Source: Coprinellus micaceus
Lineage: Eukaryota; Basidiomycota; Agaricomycetes; Agaricales; Psathyrellaceae
Reading direction: 5' to 3'
NCBI GenBank assembly: GCA_951394405.1
Contig: OX596334.1
Span: forward strand, 5,394,001-5,458,000
Length of the DNA stretch: 64,000 bases
Every line of letters begins with the position of its first letter. The first letter of the stretch is position 1. Both the position numbers and the translations under genes were made by a program. Positions 1-11,180 of this stretch are shown piece after piece. The notes under the pieces are model-generated. The model searched no databases. It worked only from the letters and a program-made list of their open reading frames with translations, and was not told where the DNA came from.

Positions 1-1810
1 CTCAGCTCCAGTGTTACAGTCACACTGTGACACAACAAACAATGACAAACATGACAAACAAACAAATGATGGTGCCATACATACACAAATAGATATGATG
101 TCATGCAGATCTGAGATCGGAAATGACATTCATTTAGATAAGACTATGCAAAATCGCATGGCTGATATCAGAGTCAATTCTTGGCCGATAAGGATGATTT
201 TGGTATCGTTAGAAAGCCCTTGTCAATCTCTATTTGGGGGTGTTTGTTGCGATGTCAAATTTGGCTCCCACGGATGCCAAATGGCGGATTTCGAAATTCC
301 AGGCTTTGCGAGGACACTGTCTATGTTATTTTGGCACACAATGTGACATGCAAACAGGAGGGCATGTACTACCACATGACTGCACATAACACACTGGGCC
401 TCAGGAGTATTTGGATAATTAGAAGACAGGTTTTGGCAGTAGAGGCAAGTGGACACATGCAATGTGATCACCCTGCCACCTGCTACCACCCATAAATCAC
501 ACAAGAGCACACCCTTAAATTTCCCTGACCCCATAGGTAGTATGCGAGGACCATTACCAGCATGCAATGACTGGGGTTCAGATGTATTTGGGTTATTAGC
601 GAACAGACTTTGACATTGGGGGCTGGCAAACACATGCAGTGTAATCACCCAGCTATTTGCTATCACCAATAAATCACACAAGAACCCCTCATCAAATTTG
701 CCTGACCTCATGTGGTGGTGTGCATGGCGCATGTGTGCTTGTTCTATTGCATGGGCTTTCAAACAGATAGTTTCAGATCACCCAAAGGCTATTGGGACAG
801 TGATCTCACATCGTATAAACCACAGCTCCAAGTACCAGACCAGCACCATCCATTGAAATTAGGTCTCAAGCAAGTTGTGTGAAAACCAACATATTGTGGG
901 TTTGGAGCGCCCTTAAAGGTTTCCACACTTTATGGTTGAGTTAAATTGGAGGAGGTCATCTACAAATACAAATCTCAAAAGACACCTAAGCAAACAGACC
1001 ACCCATTACTATGATATTGACCAAACCACCCATTTGGTACCAGTTGTAACCCAAGTGCAAAGTTGTTCAGCACAACTGCTCCAAGTCAGCACTGTTCCTC
1101 CTATATCTTGGGCATGTGTGGTCTGTTTCCTTTCCGGTCTTTTTTATTCTGCATCGTTTTTGAATCTGAATTTTATGTGCATAGTGGTTTGTCTTCCCAC
1201 GGTCTCCATCGTACTGGACGCACATGCATATAGCTGTCACTCATCATTTTTGGCACTTTGAGCTGAATTCAGCAGGACTGGTGTAGATTTAAGATGGGGG
1301 AGATGATGTAAGAGGTAGTGTAGGACACATGTAACACTTCTCAATATGTAGTGTGCCATTAAAAGCTTTATGGGGCCATGAAATGACCTTTGCACATGCA
1401 GATCACGAGGTTTTTACAGTTTTCAGTTGTTTTACAAAGATCAGGTACAGATAAAATGGTTATGAGGGCTATGGTGGAGGCCCTGCACCACTGCCATTCC
1501 ACCAATGCAACAAACATGCATCAGACAGCAGGCATTGCGATGGAAACTGGGCTTGCAAGTACTCAAATCATGAGAAATAGACCAAAATGCTGATTTTTGA
1601 CAATCCGCCAAGAACTGAATGTGATTGGGCTCATTGCAATCTGTTTGTTTCTTATCTAAATGAGTGTGACATCATCCTGTGCCTGAAAATCATGACCTCA
1701 CTGATAGGTCTTATCAGTATGACATCACATTTATTTTTAGCTTACATGATGTCATAATCAAATTTGGCGAGGTATGACATGGGTGTGACAAACAAATACA
1801 AACATACACA
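1..1810. mobile_element. Decayed relative of the foldback element at 10848-13409 (left end off window)
   Basis: No convincing gene is visible here. Several landmarks match the 10.8-13.4 kb foldback element in the same order. A CATTTAGATAAG tract at 131-142, followed by GATAAGGA near 187-194 and TTAGAAAGC near 209-217, corresponds to 11450-11536. CTTATCTAAATGAGTGTGA at 1651-1669 is the opposite-strand counterpart and matches 12796-12814. A pyrimidine-rich stretch around 1120-1180 resembles the loop at 12190-12240. Arms and loop are much more diverged than in the intact copy, so I read it as an old family member. The 5' terminus is not in the window and no target duplication can be assigned. 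Confidence 0.5.
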
Positions 1811-1834
1811 AAGCGTGACAGGAGCATGACAGGA

Positions 1835-2210
1835 GCTCAGCTTCGCAGCTCAGCTAGGCAGAGCTAGCTGAGCCGCCTAAGCTCAGCTGGCACTAAAAAA
1901 AAGGAATCAGAAATAATTACAAGTGTGGAGCTGGGCCACCCCCAGCCCGAGCTGAGGGTGACCCAGCTCTCCCCAGCTGGCTCAGCTCAGCTTGTCTGAC
2001 AGCTCAGCCCACTATCAATGAGCTGAGCTACCCCTGCGCTCAGCTCAGCTCCACGCCCAGCTCAGCTAAAATAGCTGAGCCAGACGCCAGCTGGCCCAGC
2101 CCAGCCCAGCTGGCCCAGCCCAGCCCAGCTGCCTGCCAAGCTGGCCGGCTCTAAGCCGGGGAGCTGGGGCCAGCTGGGTCTGGCTTAGAGCCGGCCAGCT
2201 GGGGTGACCT
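1835..2210. repeat. AGCT/CAGCT low-complexity block with a 17-bp perfect hairpin
   Basis: This GC-rich tract is saturated with AGCTCAGCT, AGCTGAGC and CCAGCTGGCC motifs in both orientations. Near its right edge the arms at 2141-2157 and 2182-2198 are perfect inverted repeats of 17 bp with a 24-nt loop. No coding potential is visible. Confidence 0.75.
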
Positions 2211-2214
2211 AGGT

Positions 2215-2223
2215 GGATATGGA
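2215..2223 (+). repeat. 9-bp target-site duplication, left copy
   Basis: GGATATGGA is repeated directly at 4387-4395, immediately outside the two ends of the 2224-4386 element. Confidence 0.75.
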
Positions 2224-2650
2224 GAGTACTTTACACTCCCCCATTTTGCCTTTGGGAATCCAGTGGACATCCAGCAGACATACTGGACATCCAGTGCACA
2301 TCCAGTGGACAATTGACCTGATTTTGCGTCAGTTTTGTCCACTGGACATTGATTTGTGTCCAGTTGATGTCCAGTTGCATGTCCAGTACCTGCCAAACAA
2401 CATGTCCACTGGACAATGACTGGTCACAACGTAGACTGGACGTCCTGCAGGATACTGGACATACCAGGATACATATCCACTGGATGTCCAGCCATTAATG
2501 TCCAGTGATGTCCAGTGATGTCCAGTGGAAAGCCACTGGACATCACTCCACTGGAGTCCAGTGACATCCAGTGGACCCCACTTGACATGTTTATACAGCT
2601 CTTATGTATACTATGTATTAAGAATAATAAAAAAATATTTTTGAAAAAGC

Positions 2651-2726
2651 GCAGTGTTGGGGATTCGAACATGCGAGCTTCACATCACACTCTGCCAGGC
2701 ACAACTAACCGTTACACCACAACAGC
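2651..2726 (-). ncRNA. tRNA-like remnant (A box and B box present)
   Basis: On the minus strand the sequence begins GCTGTTGTGGTGTAACGG and runs to a GTTCGAATCCC box. The D-arm part (TGGTGTAACGGTTAG) closely resembles Glu/Asp-type tRNA A boxes, and GTTCGAATCCC fits the B-box consensus. The acceptor and T stems do not close properly and no clean anticodon arm is seen. I therefore read it as a tRNA-derived relic (a SINE head or tRNA pseudogene) inside the MULE-like element rather than a working tRNA. Confidence 0.5.
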
Positions 2727-2759
2727 TTACTTTGGTCTAGCCCACTAGTTATATAAGTA

Positions 2760-3935
2760 CCCTCCTGAGCGGCCACGTCACGTGGTTGGCAGAGCTGTGC
2801 ACGGACGTATGACGTGGCCGCACAGGCGCCGCGTGGTCTTTCTCTCTTCACCACCATCCTCTCGCCGTCGTCCGTCGCCGTCGTCCTCAACGCCGGTCCC
2901 CAGCTCCACGAGCAAACACCCACGCCCGCCCTCTTCGCACCTCGACCACCGTACCGACCGCGACCATCCTCGATCCCCCCGAAATCGCGCCCGCCCGCCG
3001 ACCGCCAGTTGAACCCCCACAAGGGATCGCTGCAGCGCGAGCGCGTGCCTCCCCACAGCCCGAGCACCCCACGTTGGGGTGCTTTCTTTCCTCGTAAGTC
3101 GCCTCGCCCTCCCCTGCCCCTCGCCACCCAAGCTGACCGTGCCCTCGTCCTCCCTTTCCATGCCCTCCCCGTCCTCGGTCACCCAAACCCTCCACCACGT
3201 CACTGCTGCGCACGACACGGCACCCGACCACCCCCCGGGACCCGAACGGCGACGTCGACGGTGCACGGACACCACGTCGCATGCCACGTCACCCGGCACC
3301 GCCCATGCCCCTGCCCCTCACCCTGCTCGACCTCACCCGACGCCACGTTGCACGCCGGGTCATGCCGCACCGCCCGTGTCCCTGCCCCTCACCCTCCACA
3401 ACCTCACCCAACGCCCACGTCGCAACCGACCCCGAACGGCGCCCTCGCCTGCCGCCACGCCATCGGGCACACGACGTGGCACCCCCGCTTCCCCAACCCC
3501 ACGTCACCCACGACCGCCGACCCACCAACCCCACGGCACAACCACGTACGACGCCGACCCCCCTACGCCATGGCACAACGGACCACCACGCCGATCCCCG
3601 CCCACCACGTCACAACGGACCACCACGCCTGTCGCCGCCCGCCACGTCGCAACCGCGTACGACGCCAATCCCCGCCCACCATGTCGCAACGGACCACCAC
3701 GCCCGTCCTCGCGTGTGCCACATCCCTACGGCCAACGCCCGCGCCGCGTCACACCCCCTGACCCCCGTCCTCGCATGTGCCGTGTACCTACGGCCAACGC
3801 CCACGCGCCACGTCACTCCCGCCAACGCCCATCCCCGTCTGCATCTCCCCGGCGGACGTGGTCCCGCTTGTACCACCCCATGCCCATTCTCACTTGCCAA
3901 TGCCCATTCTCGCACGCCACGCCACCCTGACTAAC
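2760..3935. repeat. GC-rich, Pro/His/Arg-codon-biased degenerate tandem repeats inside the MULE-like element
   Basis: The tract is strongly GC-skewed and made of imperfect repeats around CACGTCACAACGGACCACCA and CACCCGACGCCACGT. Open frames of 283-315 codons occur on several frames of both strands at once, as expected from a stop-poor GC-rich repeat and not from a gene. None of the frames contains a recognisable domain. It could be captured host DNA (Pack-MULE style), but I see no parent gene in the window. Confidence 0.6.
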
Positions 3936-4386
3936 ACCTACCTTCTCGTTGTATAGAACTGGGAACTATGTTTGTAGACTTTTGTTGTAATTAAGTACAT
4001 GTATCTGCCAAATGTTCACCTTCGTACTTGACCTTGCTAAGTGTGAACTTAATGATTCCCAGATGTCCAGTAGGTATCCAGTCTATGTCCAGTGGATGTC
4101 CAGTGTCATTTGGTCTTTGGACTTCACTAGACATAGACTGAACAATATCCAGTGGATGTCCAGTGGATGTCCAGTGGATGTCCAGTAGGCTACTGGACAT
4201 TCCCTGGCCATTGACTGGACATGTACAGGACAGCTTGTGACCCAAACTGGACACCAGTGGAATCCAGTGGAATCCAGTGAATGTCCAGTGGACAAATTGC
4301 AAGATCCAGTGAAATCCACTGGACATCCACTGGATTTTGGATGTCCAGTGGATTCCTGCAGGACATATGGGGGAGTGCAAAGTACA

Positions 4387-4395
4387 GGATATGGA
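4387..4395 (+). repeat. 9-bp target-site duplication, right copy
   Basis: GGATATGGA, identical to 2215-2223. Confidence 0.75.
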
Positions 4396-5085
4396 GTGGC
4401 AGAATCATCCAACATGGAGATGTGACTCGGCGAAGTTGGCATTGACAGGGCGGTGGGGTGGTGAGGGGACTGGCTGTTGTCGTCGGAGAGCAGGGACAAA
4501 GGGTGGGAAGGGGAGTAATCAATGCCATCCCATTCGGAGAAGTGATTGTTGTTGCCGTTCTCCGACCCTTCCATCGAGGCATCTTCGTCCTGATGCAGAT
4601 ATGGTGCGATGCCACCCCATTCGGAAAGAGATCGATCAGCGTCACTGGAGCCCCCTTGTATGAGGCCTGCTGACCGAGACTGACCGATCTCATCCCCAGA
4701 ACCTCCGCCGTCCCCACTGTTCTTCGAATCACCTCGAATCACCACAGCAGGCCCGCAATATTCAGGAGTGGCAGGTGTTGTTGGTTCAACCTGCCGGATG
4801 CCCCGGAAAAAGCGGATCAGAAGTACACCCGGAAACGGAGGCCCAGACTCACATCATGGGGAGCGGTGGCAATGGCATCACCAGATGCATGTGGGCTCGA
4901 TGGCAGTGGGGTGAACGGACTCCCCAAGATCGAAGAGCCTGAATTGAGGAAGGTGAGACGTCCGATCTCCGAAATCGAGACCGACCCCCCAGACAGGGGA
5001 GTAAATTGGCAGATACTGGCGGGACCCACCTGAAAGAGACGTAAGCGGGGACAGTGAGCCAATGTCACCCAGATATCTCGACATG
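4396..5085 (-). pseudogene. Ser/Pro-rich reading frame, 3' side interrupted by the MULE-like element
   Basis: I do not recognise this gene. Two minus-strand blocks look coding. A Ser/Thr/Pro-rich stretch at about 4860-5085 may begin with the ATG near 5085 (MSRYLGDIGS). A second block at about 4396-4745 contains an internal repeat, SEWGGIAPY then SEWDGIDYS, in an acidic Ser/Pro-rich context. A GTGAGT donor is visible on the minus strand near 4855. The second block runs directly into the right end of the MULE-like element at 4395, so the reading frame is cut there. It is arranged divergently from the cysteine-motif gene starting at 5236. The exon structure is unresolved. Confidence 0.35.
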
Positions 5086-5182
5086 AGGTGACGGGACAAA
5101 GGAGAGCAACGATGAAAATTGATAGTTCTCAGAGCTGAGGTAATTGATACTCCGAATGTCACGTGATCGTCCGTTCTGCCGC

Positions 5183-5190
5183 TATATAAA
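5183..5190 (+). promoter_or_regulatory. TATA box candidate
   Basis: TATATAAA lies 46 bp before the ATG at 5236. The comparable gene at 7073 has a similar box (GATATATA, about 7023-7030). Confidence 0.45.
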
Positions 5191-5235
5191 CATCCCTCGC
5201 AATGAGAAACTCCTTCCTCCCATCACCACCCTTTC

Positions 5236-6744
5236 ATGTCACACATACTTGCTTCTCCTCCAGCCCTGGTGGGATTGCCGCTAGTTGACAGGTTGCCGCC
5301 CCGAATTCTCTCATGCGCCTCTACGAGGGAGGATCTCGATGAAGTGGCAAGGGAATTCGAGCATTTCATCGTGAAACATCGCCAAAACCCCACGCTCGAA
5401 GGTGCAGTGGAGGCAGCTATGGTGAGGTCCGCTCACTGGTCCCTCTCCAGGGCCAACCATTTTGAGACGGCGCTCATCGTTTTGGCAGCCGTCCTTTGAA
5501 GCTGCCTGTCTACAGGTGGGAGAGCCCCAAGGGAAGCTCCCAGCCCTGATGTGGCTCCGGTTCGACTTGGCTCATGGTCAACCATTTGCAGCTTATGTCG
5601 AGTGGTTGTGCCACAAAGCGGTGGTCACGAAGGCACCCATGATGTCCAACATGGTGAGTGACGCTCCATTCCCGCCATTCCAACCCAGCTCAGCATGCCA
5701 TTCCCCCGCCCGCGTCTGTTCTGTAGAGCGCCCCAACGGTCTCGGTACGTAGCATGAAATTCGGCAGTTGGTGGGGTAACTCATACAATGCAGGCCGATG
5801 GGGTTCCGCCGATGGCACCACAGAGCGCACCAGGGCCCCGTGGCAAGCCCCACCTGGGAAGGTCCAATGGGAAAGGTCTGACAGGGGCCATTCATCTATC
5901 CCCCTTGAAAGCGGGTACGGTCTCCGCACCGCGACCATGGAAGAATGTCGTGCAGGTGGCCGCGTCCTTGGCGCAAACGAGGTCGAGACCTGGGTCATAC
6001 GTCGTAGCCCCGCTTTCTCACGCATGCACCTACTGCATTCACCACGGTTTGGTTGACAAATGTCTTTACCCAGGCAAGAAGGTGTTCGTTTGTGTCATCT
6101 GTCAGAAGAGAAAGTGGCCTTGCGACTGCCCGGAGCAGCGTCTGGTGCTTGGCCTTGCCATCCAGAAGTCCGATGGGTCCAAACGGGGGAAGGGAAGACA
6201 AAGCGGGGCCACCCTGCCTGATTTGCAAGGCACAGACGACCTGGCACTGCGTACGCACCCCGTTGTTATCATCCCCCCGCACTCGTTTGACCTCTCTGCT
6301 TACAAAGCCCCTTCGCAAATGGGCCCCCCGCAGCTCAGGCAACAAGCCGATCTCAACTTCGCCCACATGCCCGCTGAGATTTCCGGAGGTAACAGCACAC
6401 TCCAGGCAGAGCTTCGCCAGGTTTCTGGGAGGATGGATATGCTCCACTCCGTCATTTCCACCGCTGTTGACAGTGACCCCGTCTGTCAGCTAGCTCCGCT
6501 TTTGGGTGACGTGCCATCTGCAGATGCAGAGCTGGCCCTCCACGGCTTGCTTCAGAAACTCGCCCAGTTGCCTGGTGGCGATCCCCGCTGCCAGCCCTTC
6601 AAGCAACTTATCGAACACCACATCAATCCGGTGAACCGTCAGGTCACCCTCCACTTCCAGTTTTCAAAAGTCCTTGCTGGAGTTCTTCCTCTGTTCGCTG
6701 AAGGTGGGAACCTGATCGACAGGGTGGCAGAGTGTGTCTTTTGA
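5236..6744 (+). CDS. Orphan cysteine-motif protein A (paralogue of 7073-8627)
   Basis: The function is unknown. Exon 1 (5236-5421) encodes an N-terminal segment with a TREDLDEVAREFEHF helix. An intron (5422-5488) leads to an exon from 5489 that ends at a GTGAGT donor after 5652; further short exons precede a long 3' exon ending at the stop at 6744. The core carries a C-x2-C-x8-C-x9-C-x2-C-x6-C pattern (about 6021-6135) beginning CTYC and ending near CQKRKWPC. This resembles a degenerate fungal zinc cluster. Downstream is the conserved IIPPHSFDLSAYKA block, then helical sequence. The neighbour at 7073-8627 has the same blocks in the same order with identical cysteine spacing, so the two are tandem duplicates. 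A DNA- or metal-binding role is possible but unproven. Confidence 0.7.
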
Positions 6745-7072
6745 TCTTTCTTTATACATACTGAAATGTAACTCTAAATATAACACTTTCGCTTGCTCGT
6801 AAACTGCGGGAAACACCGCCCCCCATCCCCACCAGCCTAAAGGCCTTTCCGGCCATGGTTGCCTTGCCGACACGTAAGAATCATTTTATCCAAGGTGACG
6901 GCAATCTCCGATCGTGACAGGACGTGAACTTCTCCAATAATTTACGGAAGGTTGTTTGGCATGTCAAAGTGGCGTGTAATTTAGCCACCAAGCGGTGACG
7001 TGATGTGAAGGCGTGGCAAAGGGATATATAACCTGGGGCTGGTGAGCAGCCGCTCTCCCACCGTTGATCATC

Positions 7073-8627
7073 ATGTCCCTCAACGTTGACCCCACTCAAA
7101 TGTCAACCCTGCCTATTGACATCCCAGCAATCCTACGCACTGAGCCAATGTCTCGAGAGGATGTCCAACAGGCCGCTAAGGCGCTGGAGCGGCTGATCAT
7201 GCGCAATCGTCACCACGAAGGCCTTGGAGTGGCGGTTGTGTCAGTGCTGGTGAGTACTCTGAATGACACGGCGGTCCGTGGCCACTGACAGCGAGGACAG
7301 CCGCTGTTTTGCACAGGGTGGGAATCTGTTCAGTGTGCCCTTGATGCCTTTCCCGCTCTCATGCGACTTCTCGAAGACAAGGACAAGGGCGGGTCGTTTG
7401 AAGAGTACCAGTCATGGGTCATCGCAAAGGTGCGGCCCAAGAAGGTCTGTCTGGCTACGATTCCACACCGATGATGGTTGACCGTCTTCAGGTGACCCCC
7501 GCTCCCTCTGCAGCATCCATCACCCTGTCGAAGTATGCTCCATCTTATACGGTAGGCACAGCATCTCTCTCATGGCCCGTACTCATGATTCCTTGCAGGT
7601 GGACCTAGCACCACCAACACCACTGTCTGGGACCGCTCTTCCGCCCACACCTCCGCCAGATCAACCCCCTGCTAACCCCAAAAAGCGCAAGGTGGACGCC
7701 GCAGGTGATAAGCCCCCAGGGAAACGAAAGCGTGGGCCTCACAACCAAGGGTCAACCTATGACCAAATCCAGTTCACACGCACTAACCCAGGTCCATACT
7801 ACGTTGCGCCACCAGAGCACACATGTTGGTGGTGTGTGGACCAGCACCACGAGCCAAAGTGCGTGTTCCTTTCCGCCACCTCCACAACATGTCTGGTTTG
7901 CTATAAGCGGAAGCAATCCTGCATTGCCAACGAGCGACGTGCCGCGCTTGGCCAACCCAGCTTCGAGGATGACCCTGAAAGAGACCGACGACCCAAGAAG
8001 GCCGGCAGAAACAGCGGGAAACCGAAATGCGGTGCAGGTGGTGAGGCAGACAAGGGTGTTTGTCAAAGGGGAAGGGTAGCAGTCGTATGCCCGCTTTCAT
8101 TCTAATTCCTCCCCACTCACTGAATCTATCCGCTTATCAAGCGCTCTCCAACATGGGACCTACCCAGCAAGAGCTGGAGCGCGGCCTTGGTGGTGACAAC
8201 CGGTTGGTGGAGCTCGCGGAACAATGCGCCGCCATGGAAGCGGAGACTAAGACCGTCAGCGCCTGCCTGGTCGATTTTGCCCAAACCGTGTCCGCTTTGG
8301 GGCAGGAGGGGAACTTCAGCAACGTCCTCCCGCACATCAAGCCTGCGGCCATAAAGGATGTCGAAGATGCCATCGCTGCCGCGATGCAGGCGCTGCAGTC
8401 AATGCCGTCAGGTAATGTCCCCGCTCCTCTCCCCATTTGAAGCGTTGCAACTGATCGCCTCAGATGACCTGCGCTATGAGCCGTTCAAGACGTGTGTTCA
8501 GAGGTGCCTCGACTGCATCAGCAGCCAACTGGCCCTCCACACGCGCATGCAAGCAGCACTTGCTCAAGCGTTCCCACACTTCGCGGAGATGGACGACCTG
8601 ATCAAGGGCATGGTGAAAGTTCTTTGA
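7073..8627 (+). CDS. Orphan cysteine-motif protein B (paralogue of 5236-6744)
   Basis: ATG at 7073 follows a GATATATA box. The first exon (7073-7249) ends at a good GTGAGT donor and encodes a SREDVQQAAKALERL helix matching protein A. The next block (ESVQCALDAFPALMRL) is coding-like, but its frame does not join exon 1 cleanly through the obvious splice sites, so there is an alternative donor or a frameshift. A basic tract with KKRKV and GKRKRG (nuclear-localisation-like) precedes the cysteine core at about 7819-7925, C-x2-C-x8-C-x9-C-x2-C-x6-C, starting CWWC. It is followed by ILIPPHSLNLSAYQA and a C-terminal helical part (8466-8627). The cysteine spacing is identical to protein A. The function is unknown; a zinc-binding nuclear protein is a guess from the motifs. 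Confidence 0.65.
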
Positions 8628-10840
8628 CACATTTGTGGTAGACTGGCCCGCTCAATGTCCGCCCCCCTCTTAATGTCCACCCTGCTCTTATGTCTATTGC
8701 TATGCTCATATCCTGCTCTCCTCGCTGTCGTATTGCACCAGTCCATGTATTATATATAGATCTAGTTGTCGATATTCATTTGCTCTTCATCGTCACTGTC
8801 TGGCTCGTCGGGGTGGTGAATGATTTCACGCTCATCTCCAAGCGGTCCGAAAATCCTTGTGGTGTACTTGTACAAGTGGTGCCACATTTCCTCCTGTTGG
8901 TGGGCATAGGCGCTCTTCCCTCCACTGTGCTCATTGCTGACCCTCCTCCACTCCCTCTCCTTATGTTTAAAGTAATTTTTGGTCCACTCCATCTCACACG
9001 TCAACAATTCAAGCTCTTCGGTCCACCGATCCCTCACCGCTCTCTTCTGCAGCCAGGTCACACGGTGCACTAGCAATCTAACGTTAGGCAAATTGATGCG
9101 GACAATCAAAGACACGCACATTCACTCATATATGGGTTGCCCTCCGCATCACCAGCGACGTCCATGCCCCAAAACCACGCCCCCTTCTCTGACATCTGCC
9201 CTTGAGCGTTTGGCTCCGCGATGGCTGTCACTGTTCGAAGGTGCCCTTCCTTCTCAGAGAGAACCTTGTACCGCTCCAGGGTCTCCGCATCAGCCCGCAG
9301 TTGAATGAGCGCCTTGTGGCATTCTTTGTAATGCCTGAAGTGCACCTTGAGTTCGTCATCCTGGGTCTTCAGAGTTGTCCATCCCCACGTCTTCCTGACC
9401 TTCGATTTGGCGGGCCGAATATTCTCGAGGTAGGTGTAAGACTTGTACGCAATACCCTCCCAAATGCTGGCAAGGGCGTTGTTGGCTTCTCCAATCCGCA
9501 GTTCAAGTTCAAACTCCCGCACAGGATCCATGGCGCAGGGCAAGTCTCTGATCCTGGAGGGCAGAGGCACAGGCTGCTGGTACGCCTCTTGTTTTGCTGA
9601 TGATTTCCACGTCGGTGTATCCTCAAGATCCAAGCCATCCAGGTTGTTGTCGGAGTCTGGCCCACTCCTGTCAGAGTGTATCTCCGCTCTCTTGCGCTTC
9701 CCGTGGCGATCGTCCTCCACTGGCGACGACTTGAGAATGTCGATTAGTGAGAGCTCGTCGAAATGAACATCGGGGAATAGTTTCCCCGCGGTTTCCATCA
9801 GTTCCATGTGCTTCCTGCACGCTGCTGTTTTGTGCTGTGCAATCTCCAGCAGCTGGTGTGCCGTTGCAAATGGACTGTTCGCCCTGTCGTCTGCCTTGAT
9901 GCTCTGTTGTTCGTGCTGGTGTTCCATGCAGGCGACAATCCAGTCAGAAACCCCCGGCCGTATCGCAGCGTCACCTCGATTTGTCGCAGGGTCCGCTTGA
10001 GGTGCGGTGGTTTAACTCCGCTGTTCTCGATTGCTGAGCTTCACTTCAATGTCCACTCTCCGCGGTGCTGCGATGTCACATCAGGTACTGGTGGTTGGAC
10101 TGGAATGGTGGTCCCCGCACCTTTGCTTGCCTTAGCCATGTAAATATCCATAGCTGACACATCGTAGAGGCGGGTGAAAGCTGCCTCCTCGTCAAGGGCT
10201 TCCCACTCCTGCCTCAATTCTGGATGCTCATCCAATCCTTTGTTGAGCTTCTCAAACTCCTCGTCTGCAACTGCGTGCTTGTCCAGCCCTTTGATGTAGG
10301 ACTTGTAGATGTACATAACTTTGAGTCGCGGCATTTCAGTCAGGTGTGCCGCCCCGCAGAAATCAATCATGACTCACCCACTCCAACCATAGCCTTCCAG
10401 TTGTTGTCGTTCATCAGCACGTCCAGCATTTTGGTGCGGTGCAGGAGAGTCATATACCACAAGGACGGGGCTGCCCTATTGAGAACGGACCAGCACACTT
10501 CCAGGATCTCTGCCAAACGCACCCCCGCCCCCTTGATGAACATGGTGGCATAACGAGGGTAGCACTCCGCCTGATGGCCATGTACATGGAAGGTTCCAAC
10601 AGCATAGTAGATGCAGTCTTTGAGGTTTTCGGGGAACTTGATCCACTTGCAGTTAGCTTCTTGTTGTGCTTGGTGGTTTTTGTGGTACTGGCAGTTCACA
10701 TCATATCCAAATAGGATATAGTCTGCCTCGGACAGATCACCGTACGGCCATCCTTTGGATGTGCAATAATCCATGTTCTGCTGTCTGGCAGACTGTTAGT
10801 CACTCCGCTCCGTACATCAGGCGGTCGTGCCTTACCGCTC

Positions 10841-10847
10841 CCCAACC
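10841..10847 (+). repeat. 7-bp target-site duplication of the foldback element, left copy
   Basis: CCCAACC occurs directly outside both ends (10841-10847 and 13410-13416). Removing the element and one copy rebuilds the KDZ codons for VGER across the junction. Confidence 0.85.
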
Positions 10848-11180
10848 CACCTCAGTCACATGGATGTGGGTACCTCTAAGGTATACACTTTGTACCAGAG
10901 TGGGTGCCTTAGAAGGTGACCTCCCCTGGATTGATCCAGGCTTGGACCTGTGGATCCTGGACTGGATCCTGGATGGCCTGGTCCATTTTGGGTCCAGTCC
11001 AGTCCATTGGTTGGCTGGATTCTTGTCTGGACAGAACCATGCTAGACTGGATTAGTGTGACATGTCACACTCTGGACTTTTGTCCAGCCAAAAGTCCAGA
11101 CCAGGGGCTGGATCTATCCACCCCTTTTTGGACCAGGCCCAGCTTTAAATAGCCAGGGGGTGTCTGACCTAATGTCATCA

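Larger units (their letters stand above)
2224..4386. mobile_element. Non-autonomous MULE-like element with long subterminal inverted arrays
   Basis: The ends are inverted repeats: the left reads GTACTTTACACTCCCCCAT from 2226 and the right end is its near-complement (GTACTTTGCACTCCCCCAT on the minus strand) up to about 4385. Both are flanked by the 9-bp direct repeat GGATATGGA. Inside each end lies an array of a degenerate TCCAGTGGA / TGTCCAGTGGA word (about 2265-2580 and 4060-4345), in opposite orientation at the two ends. The middle holds a tRNA-like remnant and about 1.2 kb of GC-rich repetitive DNA but no transposase. A 9-bp duplication with long terminal inverted repeats is typical of Mutator-like elements. 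The MULE assignment is an inference; the element itself is seen directly. Confidence 0.75.

Noticed and set aside
2651..2726. A functional tRNA gene
   Set aside because: A and B boxes are good but the acceptor, anticodon and T stems do not pair.
2814..3934. Long open frames (up to 315 codons) in the GC-rich block
   Set aside because: Open on several frames and both strands at once, repetitive Pro/His/Arg composition, no domain; explained by a stop-poor GC-rich tandem repeat.
4083..4395. Continuation of the Ser/Pro-rich minus-strand frame into the element
   Set aside because: This part is translated TCCAGTGGA array inside the MULE-like element, downstream of the target duplication.
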